Shown here piece after piece: positions 1 through 7,041 of a stretch of DNA of 21,257 bases. The first letter of the stretch is position 1; every line of letters starts with the position of its first letter. A model generated the notes under the pieces. The model saw nothing but the letters and a program-made list of their open reading frames with translations. It ran no database searches and was not told the DNA's origin. Origin of the DNA: a virus; the IMG/VR virus record IMGVR_UViG_3300047508_000270, positions 1 through 21,257 of that record. The stretch is one strand, 5' to 3'. The position numbers and the translations under genes were made by a program.

Positions 1-1
1 G

Positions 2-949
2 AAGTGGTTGTTCGATGCTGCCGACGCTCTGGCGACCAACGAGTCAGCCCGCGTCTTGGCGATCGGCAATCCCGACGACCCGCACTCCCACTTCGTCAAC
101 CAGGTGATGAAGCCAGGCTCGGACTGGAACCAGATCACCATCGACGGATACGAGACTCCGAACTTCACCGGTGAGCAAGTCCCCGACGAGCTGCGCGAGC
201 TACTCCTCTCCCAGCTCTGGGTCGAGGAGCGCAAAAAGCGCTGGGGGGAGAACTCCCCGCTGTACATCTCCAAGGTCCGGGGGCAGGCGCCGGAGATCAG
301 CGACAACACCGTCTTCGCTCCGTCCCTGCTCCGCGAGTGCCAGGAGCGCGAACTGCCCGGCACCGCCAAGGGCAACTACGGCGCTGATATCGCTCGCGAA
401 GGGGAAGACCGCTCGGTAGTTGTCCGTGACCGTGCGGGCGTCATCCGCACGGTCAAGGTGCTCCCCAAGCAGGACACGATGGCGACGGCTGGCGAGCTGG
501 CGCAGATCCTGCGGCTTCGCGGCGACGTGCCGATGCAGGTAGACGCTGATGGCCTCGGTGCCGGCGTCTTTGATCGCCTTCGTGAGCAGGGACTCCCGGT
601 CCACGAATTTCGCGGCGGCATGAAGCCGATCGACACCGAGCGTTTCATCAACCGCCGAGCCGAGATCTTCTGGACCCTGCGCGAGCGGATGGAAGACGGC
701 GAGGTCGACCTTCCGGCCGACGGCGAGGACGACGACCTGATCGCTCAGCTCGGCTCCCTGCGCTTCTTCCTCGACTCCCGAGGTCGCATCGGCATCGAGT
801 CGAAGGACGACATGCGGAAGCGCGGCCTGCCTTCGCCCGACAAAGCAGACGCCGCAGCAATGAGCTCAATCCCTGTCGGAGGGCTGGGCACCCCGATGAC
901 CAAGAGCAGCACCGGCCTGGACGACAACTTTCTGACCAAGGAGTGGTGA
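2..949 (+). CDS. Terminase large subunit, C-terminal part (5' truncated)
   Basis: This is the DNA-packaging motor subunit; the visible part carries the end of the ATPase region and the nuclease domain that cuts concatemeric DNA. The reading frame is open to the window edge (Lys-Trp-Leu-Phe-Asp-Ala-Ala-Asp...), so the TTG at position 8 is not the true start and the Walker motifs lie upstream. The segment ending VLAIGNPDDP is typical of the ATPase core of Mu/T4-like large terminases. An RNase H-like nuclease follows, with candidate acidic metal ligands in GADIARE (about 380-400), QVDADGLGAG (about 536-565) and DKADAAAM (about 838-862). It ends TGA at 947-949, directly abutting the next gene, whose ribosome site (AAGGAG, 938-943) lies inside this gene. 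The family call is firm; the assignment of individual catalytic residues is inferred. Confidence 0.9.
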   Translation, partial: KWLFDAADALATNESARVLAIGNPDDPHSHFVNQVMKPGSDWNQITIDGYETPNFTGEQVPDELRELLLSQLWVEERKKRWGENSPLYISKVRGQAPEISDNTVFAPSLLRECQERELPGTAKGNYGADIAREGEDRSVVVRDRAGVIRTVKVLPKQDTMATAGELAQILRLRGDVPMQVDADGLGAGVFDRLREQGLPVHEFRGGMKPIDTERFINRRAEIFWTLRERMEDGEVDLPADGEDDDLIAQLGSLRFFLDSRGRIGIESKDDMRKRGLPSPDKADAAAMSSIPVGGLGTPMTKSSTGLDDNFLTKEW

Positions 950-3079
950 GTGGCTTCCGATTCCCGCGCCTCGGCGCCAACCAGCGAGATCGGGAGCGCC
1001 ACCGGCTACGGGGGCGCCGGCGGCTTCGCCCAGGCGGTCCCGTGGCAGGCATTCATCCAGACGGGGGAGTACGCCCCTGACCTGAAGTGGCCGCAGTCGA
1101 CCAAGGTCTATGACCGGATGCGCACCGACGCTCAGGTCAAGGGCCTGATGCTCGGCTCCGTGTTGCCGATCCGCCGGTTCCGTTGGCCGCTCGATCCGAG
1201 CAACGCCCGACCTGAGGTGGTCGAAGCGCTGGCCAAGGATCTGAACATGCCGATCAAGGGCGAAGACGAATACCACCCGGGTCGCCGTCGTAACGCCTTC
1301 TCCTTCGGCGATCACCTGGCCGACGCCCTGCTTGGCCTGGCCTACGGCTTCATGTACTTCGAGACCGTCGGTGAGATCGGGGCGGACGGCAAATGGCACC
1401 TGACCAAACTGGCGCCGCGACACCCGCGCACGATCGGGCAGATCTTCGCCGAACCGACCGGGGAGCTGGTGAAGGTCCGCCAACTCTTCGGCATCCAGAA
1501 CGAAGACATCCCGGCCAATCGCCTCGTCACCTACGTCTGGGAACAGGAGGCGGGGAGCTGGGTCGGCACCTCCATGCTGCGCGCCTGCTACCGCTCCTGG
1601 CTCTCCAAGGACGAGCTGATGCGGGTCGACGTGACCAAGCACCAGCGCAACGGGCTCGGGCTGCCCGTGGGCGAGGCACCCCCGGGCGGCACGCAGCCGC
1701 AGATCGACGCGATGCAGCAGATTGCCTCAGAAGCGCGGAGTGGCGACACCGCCGGGGTCGGGATCCCGAACGGCGCCAAGCTCTCTCTGCAGGGCGTCCA
1801 GGGTCAGCTCCCCGACACCGTCGCCTCGATGAACTTCCACAACGAGGAGATGGCGCGCTCCTTCCTGATGATGTTTATGCAGCTCGGGCAGACGAAGACC
1901 GGCTCGCGGGCGCTGGGGTCCGACTTTCTCGACTTCTTCGGCTTCGCCCAAGAGGCGATCGCCGACTGGATCGTCGACGTCTTCACCGAACAGGTCATCG
2001 AGTTCTGGGTTGACCAGAACTACGGCAAAGACGAGCCGGCACCCCAGCTCTCCTACGAACGGGCCGATGGCGAGGATCTCTCGGCGCAGGACCTGGCGCT
2101 ACTGATCCAGACCGGTGCACTGCAGGTCGACGAAACGATCGAGAACCAGATCCGCCGCCGCTACGGCTTCTTGCCGATCGACCCCGCCGACCCGCCGAAA
2201 CCGGCGACCCCATCTTCCGCGCCCGAGCCGACCCCTGCGGTCACCGCGAGGGCACGGGAGCGGCGGCGCGCCACGGTGTCTGCGGCGGCCAGCGACTCTC
2301 TCCCGCTGCCCGATCGCGAGCTGCGCCGCCAGCCCTACTCGCAAGAGGTACAGGCCAAGGTCGACTACGAACTGATGGACGCGCAGATCCAGGGGCAGAT
2401 CGACTCCCTGGTCGCGAAGGTCAAGACTCTCCAGGGCGATCAGATCACCGAACTTGCGGCGGCTATCGAGAGCGCAGACAACGACCTGACGAAGCTGGCG
2501 CAACTCGAAGCCGCCCCTGTATTCAGCGAAGTGCTCGAGGACGCCATGCTCGAAATGGCAGCGCAGGGCGTCGAGCAGGCTGTAGGCGAGGCCGAGCGCC
2601 AGGGCATCACCCCGACGGTGCCGGACCTCGACACGACCGGGCTGACGAACCGCGCCGGCGCCGTCGACACGCTGCTCTCTCGCTCGCTGTCGGAGGCCGC
2701 TGGGCGCAAGGCCCTGAGCCTTACCGCGGAATCCGGCGCGCTCTCCGCAGCCGATGTCGCATCTCAGGTGGGCGAGTACCTCGGTGGCCTCTCCGATGAC
2801 TACCTGAAACAGCAGCTCTCCGGCGCCACGGTGCAGGCCATGAACACCGGCCGCAAGGCGGTCTTCGCCGAGAACCCGCCGAAATACCTCTACGCCTCAG
2901 AGCTGCTCGACGAGAACGCCTGCGAGGAATGCGTGGCGATCGACGGCACCGAATATGACACGCTGGAAGACGCCGAGGCGGACTACCCAACCGGGGGCTA
3001 TGCCGACTGTCTCGGCGGGCCGCGGTGCCGGGGGACGCTGGTGGCGGTGCACACCGACGAGGCAGCGCCGAGCCAGTGA
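950..3079 (+). CDS. Portal protein (DUF935/Mu gp29-like) fused to a MuF-type minor head domain
   Basis: The protein is 709 residues. Residues about 30-420 look like a DUF935-family portal, which forms the ring through which DNA enters and leaves the capsid. Residues about 420-640 are a helical, charged linker. The last 70 residues match the C-terminal module of Mu F / SPP1 gp7 minor head proteins: a CxxC pair (C658, C661), an IDG motif, a GGY motif, then C687 and C693 just before the end, so four cysteines could bind a metal. In Mu these are two separate genes (portal and F); here one reading frame holds both. The start is GTG at 950, touching the terminase stop, with AAGGAG six bases upstream, which supports translational coupling. 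The MuF part is a minor head protein, often ejected or needed for assembly; the exact role here is inferred. Confidence 0.88.
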   Translation: MASDSRASAPTSEIGSATGYGGAGGFAQAVPWQAFIQTGEYAPDLKWPQSTKVYDRMRTDAQVKGLMLGSVLPIRRFRWPLDPSNARPEVVEALAKDLNMPIKGEDEYHPGRRRNAFSFGDHLADALLGLAYGFMYFETVGEIGADGKWHLTKLAPRHPRTIGQIFAEPTGELVKVRQLFGIQNEDIPANRLVTYVWEQEAGSWVGTSMLRACYRSWLSKDELMRVDVTKHQRNGLGLPVGEAPPGGTQPQIDAMQQIASEARSGDTAGVGIPNGAKLSLQGVQGQLPDTVASMNFHNEEMARSFLMMFMQLGQTKTGSRALGSDFLDFFGFAQEAIADWIVDVFTEQVIEFWVDQNYGKDEPAPQLSYERADGEDLSAQDLALLIQTGALQVDETIENQIRRRYGFLPIDPADPPKPATPSSAPEPTPAVTARARERRRATVSAAASDSLPLPDRELRRQPYSQEVQAKVDYELMDAQIQGQIDSLVAKVKTLQGDQITELAAAIESADNDLTKLAQLEAAPVFSEVLEDAMLEMAAQGVEQAVGEAERQGITPTVPDLDTTGLTNRAGAVDTLLSRSLSEAAGRKALSLTAESGALSAADVASQVGEYLGGLSDDYLKQQLSGATVQAMNTGRKAVFAENPPKYLYASELLDENACEECVAIDGTEYDTLEDAEADYPTGGYADCLGGPRCRGTLVAVHTDEAAPSQ

Positions 3080-3265
3080 CTATGCGGCTAGCTGCGAACG
3101 AATCCGCTCTTCATATTCGGCTAGTTCTCCCGGCAGGGGCATACGTCCGACCGTGTCGAGCGTGCTTGCGTTGTCGTCGCGCCATGCACTGAGCGCTGCT
3201 TCCGGAAGTATCGCCTCCATGGCGCGCTGAAGCGCTTCGGCAAAGGTAGGGCTCAGGGCATCCAC
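3080..3265 (-). CDS. Small reverse-strand ORF of unknown function (61 aa)
   Basis: This is the only sizeable ORF that fits the 223-base gap between the portal and the protease, and it runs against the operon. The predicted protein starts at GTG (3265), is mostly helical and acidic, and ends EERIRSQLAA. It has no cysteine, no obvious signal peptide and no membrane segment. Its TAG stop (CTA on the plus strand at 3080-3082) touches the portal TGA at 3077-3079. A weak purine-rich stretch and a TAGAAT hexamer (3279-3274, 5 of 6 matches to a -10 box) lie just upstream of the start, which could allow a nearly leaderless transcript. I do not recognise the family. It may be a moron-type accessory gene, or merely a chance ORF in a spacer. 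Confidence 0.4.
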   Translation of the reverse strand: MDALSPTFAEALQRAMEAILPEAALSAWRDDNASTLDTVGRMPLPGELAEYEERIRSQLAA

Positions 3266-3273
3266 TCATCTCA

Positions 3274-3279
3274 ATTCTA
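3274..3279 (-). promoter_or_regulatory. Possible -10 box for the reverse-strand 61-aa ORF
   Basis: Read on the minus strand the sequence is TAGAAT, one mismatch from TATAAT, ending eight bases before the GTG start at 3265. No convincing -35 hexamer is present about 17 bases upstream, so this is a weak candidate only. Confidence 0.2.
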
Positions 3280-3302
3280 CCTCACTCAGGAGGACACCCC
3301 AC

Positions 3303-4706
3303 ATGGAGTACCGCACCGTCGAGGGTGTCGAGATCGCGACCGTTGGCATGGAATGGCATGCGAGCAGCGGCGACCACTCGGTGACCTTCGAGAACCTGGC
3401 CGACGCCGTCGTTGCCGCCAACGAGGACCCGCACATCGTGGTGCCGCGAGTGAAGATTGGGCACACCTCGGAGGTCAACGGTGAGCTGAGCGTCGTCAAC
3501 CCCTTCGCCGCGTTGGAAGATGCGGAACCTGCCTTCGGTCGCTACGTGAATCTGCGGCTCACCAACGATGGCGCGACGCTGATTGGCGACTGGGTCGAGG
3601 GGCCGGAATGGCTGGTCGACGCGGCGCCGAGCGCCTATCCGGGCCGGTCGATGGAGGCACGAACTGACGTGGTCACTGAGGGCGGGAAACGCTACTCGAT
3701 GGTCATCGTCGCGGTTTCCCTGCTCGGCCCGATCGAACCGGCGATCAAAGACCTGGAGGACTTGGAGCGGTTCCTGATCGAGGGACCGGAGAACGTGACC
3801 ACGGCCGCCACCCGGCCAGAGGAGGAGCGGATGTCAGAGCAGGTAGACGCGAGCGTGTCGGCGGCGACGATCCGCGAACGCTTCAACTTCGACTGGGCGA
3901 CCAGCGAGCCGATCGACGGCATCGACACCTACTGGTGGTGGGCGAGGGATGTGCGCATCGACCCCAACGAGGTCATTGCCGACGACGACGAGGGCAACTG
4001 CTGGTCGATCCCGTTTGAGACCGACGGGAAAGACGAGATCACCTTCGGCGAGCCGGTGAAAGTGCGAGAGGAATTCGTACCGATCACGGCGTCGGCCACT
4101 TCCGTGGTCGCCAACTTCCGCGAGCGCAAAGGGCAGCAAGTGCTCGCTTCCAATCTTGAGCGTCCGGACAAGCCGGCGCCGAAACCGGCTGCCTCCGCGC
4201 AGCCAGAGGAGGAGACCATGCCAGAGATCGATCTGGACAAGCTCCGCGAGCGGCTCGGCTTGCCCGACGACGCGACCGAGGAGCAGATCAACGAGGCCTT
4301 GGCCAAAGAGCCCGAGACCCCGGAGGCGCCCGAGGGCGAGCCGACTGAGACCCCGGAGACTGAGGAGACGACGGACCAGCCTGTTGCTGCGAGCGTCGAC
4401 CCCGAGGCCCTGGAGCAGATCAAAGCCGAAGCCGCCGATGGGCGTACGGCTCGAGTCACCCAGCTCTCCGCCGAGCGCACCAAGATCATCGAGACCGCAG
4501 TTGGCAATGGCAAGTTCCCGCCATCTTCGGCAGCCGCCTACCGCGCCCAGCTCGACAAAGGCGGCGAGATCGAGGCCTCAACCCGGGCGTTCATCGACGG
4601 GCTCGAGGAGAACGTCGTCCCGGTCGAGGAGATCGGTGCCAGCCAGGTCGCCGAGGGCGGTCACGTCGCCCGCGTTCTCTCGTCCTTCGGAATCAACCGC
4701 GGGTGA
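3303..4706 (+). CDS. Prohead protease with C-terminal scaffold (Mu gpI-like)
   Basis: The protein is 467 residues and matures the prohead: it cleaves scaffold and itself before DNA packaging. Residues 1 to about 165 resemble the Mu gpI-type serine protease. His54 in KIGHTS and Ser116 in the YPGRSMEA motif are the likely catalytic pair (the RSxE pattern is typical). Residues about 185-270 form a second module with a tryptophan-rich DTYWWWARDV motif. Residues about 300-467 are a charged, low-complexity, Glu/Pro-rich helical scaffold with a short LRERLGLPDDATEEQ repeat-like helix. The start is ATG 3303 with AGGAGG (3288-3293) nine bases upstream. Two well-formed internal ribosome sites suggest nested shorter products, listed separately. 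The gene sits between portal and capsid genes, the usual Mu-like order. Confidence 0.85.
   Translation: MEYRTVEGVEIATVGMEWHASSGDHSVTFENLADAVVAANEDPHIVVPRVKIGHTSEVNGELSVVNPFAALEDAEPAFGRYVNLRLTNDGATLIGDWVEGPEWLVDAAPSAYPGRSMEARTDVVTEGGKRYSMVIVAVSLLGPIEPAIKDLEDLERFLIEGPENVTTAATRPEEERMSEQVDASVSAATIRERFNFDWATSEPIDGIDTYWWWARDVRIDPNEVIADDDEGNCWSIPFETDGKDEITFGEPVKVREEFVPITASATSVVANFRERKGQQVLASNLERPDKPAPKPAASAQPEEETMPEIDLDKLRERLGLPDDATEEQINEALAKEPETPEAPEGEPTETPETEETTDQPVAASVDPEALEQIKAEAADGRTARVTQLSAERTKIIETAVGNGKFPPSSAAAYRAQLDKGGEIEASTRAFIDGLEENVVPVEEIGASQVAEGGHVARVLSSFGINRG
3831..4706 (+). CDS. Possible nested product: middle domain plus scaffold, in-frame internal start
   Basis: An in-frame ATG at 3831 (codon 177 of the protease gene) is preceded by AGAGGAGGAG (3818-3827) with a five-base spacer from AGGAGG. 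The product would be 291 residues, lacking the protease domain but keeping the tryptophan-rich middle module and the scaffold. The start falls exactly at the junction after the protease domain. Expression is inferred from the ribosome site only; GAG-rich codons for a Pro-Glu-Glu-Glu linker could create the same sequence by chance. Confidence 0.4.
   Translation: MSEQVDASVSAATIRERFNFDWATSEPIDGIDTYWWWARDVRIDPNEVIADDDEGNCWSIPFETDGKDEITFGEPVKVREEFVPITASATSVVANFRERKGQQVLASNLERPDKPAPKPAASAQPEEETMPEIDLDKLRERLGLPDDATEEQINEALAKEPETPEAPEGEPTETPETEETTDQPVAASVDPEALEQIKAEAADGRTARVTQLSAERTKIIETAVGNGKFPPSSAAAYRAQLDKGGEIEASTRAFIDGLEENVVPVEEIGASQVAEGGHVARVLSSFGINRG
4218..4706 (+). CDS. Nested scaffold protein (Mu gpZ-like), in-frame internal start
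   Basis: An in-frame ATG at 4218 (codon 306) follows AGAGGAGGAG (4205-4214) with a five-base spacer. The product would be a 162-residue acidic, Glu/Pro-rich helical protein beginning MPEIDLDKLRERLG. In Mu and relatives the scaffold is made from a start inside the protease gene, so this position and composition fit. The 12 bases CCAGAGGAGGAG are identical to those before the other internal start at 3831. Production of the separate protein is inferred. Confidence 0.55.
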   Translation: MPEIDLDKLRERLGLPDDATEEQINEALAKEPETPEAPEGEPTETPETEETTDQPVAASVDPEALEQIKAEAADGRTARVTQLSAERTKIIETAVGNGKFPPSSAAAYRAQLDKGGEIEASTRAFIDGLEENVVPVEEIGASQVAEGGHVARVLSSFGINRG

Positions 4707-4736
4707 TCCGCGCAAACCAGGATCGAGGAGGTCCAG

Positions 4737-5174
4737 ATGTCTGAGCAGATCGCTCGCTACAAGCCAGGGCAGAACGTCCCCGGTTTCGCACAGGCCCAGG
4801 TCAACGCCGGCCGCTTCGTCGCCGTGGTCGGGCCGAAAACGGCCAACGGGGATTACCCGATCGAACATGCAGCGGCCAAAAGCAAGAGGCCATTCGGGGT
4901 CGCCGAATATGACTCGGGGCCGACCACGCAGGACGCAACCTCGGTCGAGCGCCGGGTCAACGTTGTCCGGCGCGGGGCCATCGCCCGCGTGCAGGCGGGC
5001 GTCAACCTGATTGCCGAGGAAGAGGTCGGCATCGGCGCCAACGGGAAAGCGGTGAAAGCCGAAGACCCATCGGAAGCCGAAGTCAAAGAAGGAAAACTCA
5101 CGAAGGTGCCGGCCGTCGGTCGCTGCCTCACCACGGTGAGCGCGGAAGCGTTCGCCGAGGTTGATCTCTACTAG
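4737..5174 (+). CDS. Capsid decoration/stabilisation protein (DUF2190-like)
   Basis: The protein is 145 residues, beta-rich, with glycine turns and few cysteines. The pattern (residues about 20-110: GRFVAVVGP, RPFGVAEYDS, VRRGAIARVQAG, then a late VGRCLTTVSA strand) resembles small capsid-cementing proteins of the DUF2190 type, which bind the outside of the mature shell. It lies between scaffold and major capsid, the common place for a decoration gene. The start is ATG 4737 with GAGGAGGT (4725-4732) four bases upstream. Its TAG stop overlaps the ribosome site region of the capsid gene. The structural role is inferred from fold type and position. Confidence 0.7.
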   Translation: MSEQIARYKPGQNVPGFAQAQVNAGRFVAVVGPKTANGDYPIEHAAAKSKRPFGVAEYDSGPTTQDATSVERRVNVVRRGAIARVQAGVNLIAEEEVGIGANGKAVKAEDPSEAEVKEGKLTKVPAVGRCLTTVSAEAFAEVDLY

Positions 5175-5185
5175 GAGGACGAACG

Positions 5186-6121
5186 ATGACCACGGTTCAG
5201 AATCCCGTCGCGAATCCTCTGGGTGGAGCGACGGTCAGCGGTACCCAGATCACGGTCGACGCCCTGGTCAATCCGCCGACGATCATCCCGGAGATCATCC
5301 GGAATCTCGTCGCCGAGAATCAGGGCTACTTCATCGAGCAGGTGTTCAACACCCCCGGCCTGACGGTCCAGGGCGGCGCGGTGATCTACACCGAGACGTT
5401 CCCGGAGGACTACTTCCTTCCGGCCGATCAGTCGATCGCGCCTCGCGCGCCCGGCTCGGAGGCCGTCCGTCTCGGCTCGACTCGTCACACCCCGAAGGTC
5501 AGCCGGCCCGAGTCATACGCCGGCACCATCGAGGTCCACGACGAGGCCAAACGGCGCAATCAGGTGTTCACCGTCCAGCGTCAGTTCACGCAGGCGGCTA
5601 ACACGTTCGCCGACAACCTCCAGACCCGAGGCATCGCGACTCTGATCGCGGCGACCTCGGCCTGGGGACGCGAAATCACGGCGGTCTCCAAAGGCTGGCG
5701 GAAACCCTTCACCGAAGGCTTGCTGAAGGCAGATCCGTCCAAGCTCGCGATGGCCGACTTCGCCGCTGTCTTCCAGCAGTTCGAGGAAGACAAAGCGGGG
5801 ATCCGACCTGACCTGCTGATTGTCAACCCGGCAGACGCGTTCTACCTCAACCTGACCTACCCGAACGGGCAGCTCAAAGCCCTGCTCGCCGAATGGGGCC
5901 TGACGCTGAAGTCGACTCCGCTGCAGACGGTGGGCAGCGCCCTCTTCTGCAAGGGCGGCCAGGTCGGGCACATGCTGTTCGAGAAGGCGCTCGATCAGGA
6001 GTTCGAACGAGACGCCGACGCGAAGACCGACCTCTACGTGCTGGAGGTCGTCCCCGTCTATGTCGCCGACAACGCTGCAGCGGTGCTGCAGGTCACGGGG
6101 GTAAACGGCAATGGCTCCTGA
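5186..6121 (+). CDS. Major capsid protein (HK97-fold type)
   Basis: The protein is 311 residues, a usual size for Mu-like capsid proteins without a long N-terminal delta domain. Early residues contain the VNPPTIIPEIIRNLV helix; a flexible E-loop-like stretch follows (EDYFLPADQSIAPRAPG). Residues about 110-165 form the long spine-type helix rich in Gln and Arg. The later part (DLLIVNPADAFYLN, then KALLAEWGLTLKSTP) is typical of the A-domain of such capsid proteins. It is preceded by TAGGAGGAC, giving a strong AGGAGG site (5173-5178) for ATG 5186, as expected for the most abundant virion protein. Its last bases overlap the next gene's ATG by 11 bases. Confidence 0.85.
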   Translation: MTTVQNPVANPLGGATVSGTQITVDALVNPPTIIPEIIRNLVAENQGYFIEQVFNTPGLTVQGGAVIYTETFPEDYFLPADQSIAPRAPGSEAVRLGSTRHTPKVSRPESYAGTIEVHDEAKRRNQVFTVQRQFTQAANTFADNLQTRGIATLIAATSAWGREITAVSKGWRKPFTEGLLKADPSKLAMADFAAVFQQFEEDKAGIRPDLLIVNPADAFYLNLTYPNGQLKALLAEWGLTLKSTPLQTVGSALFCKGGQVGHMLFEKALDQEFERDADAKTDLYVLEVVPVYVADNAAAVLQVTGVNGNGS

Positions 6122-6515
6122 TCAGGAGGTCGTCTCCATCCTCAAGGCCTATTGCGACACGCCCGACGGGATGGTCGCTGTCGGGCGGGGCGAGTCGCTC
6201 CCGTCAGATGCACTGGACGGCGAGGCGGATCGCCTGCGGTCGCTCGGTGCCCTCGGAGCGCCGGAAGATCCCGCCGCTGCCGAGTCGGGCGACGAGGTAA
6301 CGGCATTGACCGCGAGCCTGACCGAGGCGCAGATCACCGATTACGTCCGCGACACCACGATCAAGGACATCGTGGCTGCCGTAGGCGATGACGCTGATCT
6401 CGCCAAGCGAGTGCTCACGGCCGAGGCCGACGCCACGAACGGCGAGTCCCGCCCGTCTCTGGTCAAAGCACTGGGGAAGATCATCGCCGCTGCCGAGTCG
6501 GGCGACGAGGTCTAG
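6111..6515 (+). CDS. Small head accessory protein with repeated linker
   Basis: The protein is 134 residues and starts within the capsid gene (11-base overlap), so it is probably translated by coupling. Residues 1 to about 50 form a small module (GRGESLPSDALDGEADRL). The motif AAAESGDEV then appears at about residues 56-64. A helical segment (SLTEAQITDYVRDTTIKDIV to LVKALGKIIA) follows, and a second exact copy of AAAESGDEV ends the protein. The helical part resembles small SAP/HeH-like binding domains seen in some phage head proteins, though this is a loose visual match. Position after the capsid suggests a head-associated or connector accessory role. I do not recognise a named family. Confidence 0.75.
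   Translation: MAPDQEVVSILKAYCDTPDGMVAVGRGESLPSDALDGEADRLRSLGALGAPEDPAAAESGDEVTALTASLTEAQITDYVRDTTIKDIVAAVGDDADLAKRVLTAEADATNGESRPSLVKALGKIIAAAESGDEV
6272..6298 (+). repeat. 27-bp direct repeat, copy 1
   Basis: This perfect 27-base copy is repeated at 6485-6511, 213 bases (71 codons) downstream in the same frame. Both copies encode the same linker, AAAESGDEV. Confidence 0.95.
6485..6511 (+). repeat. 27-bp direct repeat, copy 2
   Basis: This is the second perfect copy of the repeat at 6272-6298. It ends one base before the TAG stop at 6513-6515, so the gene terminates just after the repeat. Confidence 0.95.
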
Positions 6516-6530
6516 CCCTCCGATGCCCAC

Positions 6531-6556
6531 GCCCCGCGACAACCCGGTCGCGGGGC
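6531..6556 (+). promoter_or_regulatory. Strong GC hairpin between head accessory and connector genes
   Basis: The 10-base arms GCCCCGCGAC (6531-6540) and GTCGCGGGGC (6547-6556) are perfectly complementary around the loop AACCCG. There is no following T-run, so it is not a standard intrinsic terminator. It sits in the 49-base gap before ATG 6565, where no clear Shine-Dalgarno is visible, and ends eight bases before that start. It may attenuate transcription, stabilise the capsid mRNA end or limit translation of the connector gene. Confidence 0.75.
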
Positions 6557-6564
6557 CCTGACGT

Positions 6565-7041
6565 ATGGCCCTGGAGGACTTCACGCCGACGCTGGCCGAT
6601 GTAGCTGTCCACATGCGGGCGCGGCTCAAGGACAAACTGGACAATCGGCTGGAGAACTTCACTGCCGACACGAACCCCACCCTCAAACAGATCGAAGCTC
6701 TGATCTCAAAGGGCGTCCGCAAAGTTGCCGCCAAGATCGGTATCGAGATATGCGAGGGGGGGGATACTGATCGGCAGGCTGCGCTGTACGAAGACGCCCG
6801 CGACCTCGCCGCCCTTGGCGTGGCTATCGTCGCCGAGCGCTCGTACTACCCGGAGCAGGTGGGCACCGAACGCTCGCCCTACAAACCGATGCTCGAGGAG
6901 TATCGGGAAAACGCCAAGACGCTGGTCGAGGCTGTCGCCGAGCATTGTGGTGGAGGAGATGGTGAGTCCGTTGGCGGCACCGGGCCACTGCCTTCTGCGT
7001 CCTTCCCCTGTCCCTCCGACTGGGCTGGGACCACCTGGTGA
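6565..7041 (+). CDS. Head-tail connector / head completion protein
   Basis: The protein is 158 residues. The first 120 are helical (TLADVAVHMRARLKDK, LKQIEALISKGVRKVAAKIG, AALYEDARDLAALGVAIVAERSYYPEQ), the pattern of gp6/gp15-type head-tail connectors that stack under the portal. The tail from about residue 126 is Gly/Pro-rich (ESVGGTGPLPSASFPCPSDW) and probably disordered. The ATG at 6565 is set by an in-frame TGA six bases upstream. It has no good ribosome site and a strong hairpin just before it. The stop overlaps the next GTG by four bases (GTGA). Confidence 0.7.
   Translation: MALEDFTPTLADVAVHMRARLKDKLDNRLENFTADTNPTLKQIEALISKGVRKVAAKIGIEICEGGDTDRQAALYEDARDLAALGVAIVAERSYYPEQVGTERSPYKPMLEEYRENAKTLVEAVAEHCGGGDGESVGGTGPLPSASFPCPSDWAGTTW

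Noticed and set aside
866-1642. Long antisense ORF (258 residues) opposite the portal gene
   Set aside because: It covers a clearly coding plus-strand gene, has repetitive Arg/Gly/Val composition typical of a high-GC shadow frame and no ribosome site.
4156-5010. Long Arg/Ser/Pro-rich ORF overlapping the scaffold and decoration genes
   Set aside because: It is an out-of-frame product of GC-rich codons spanning two well-supported genes.
6531-6556. Intrinsic transcription terminator
   Set aside because: The stem is strong but no T-run follows, so I list it as a regulatory hairpin only.
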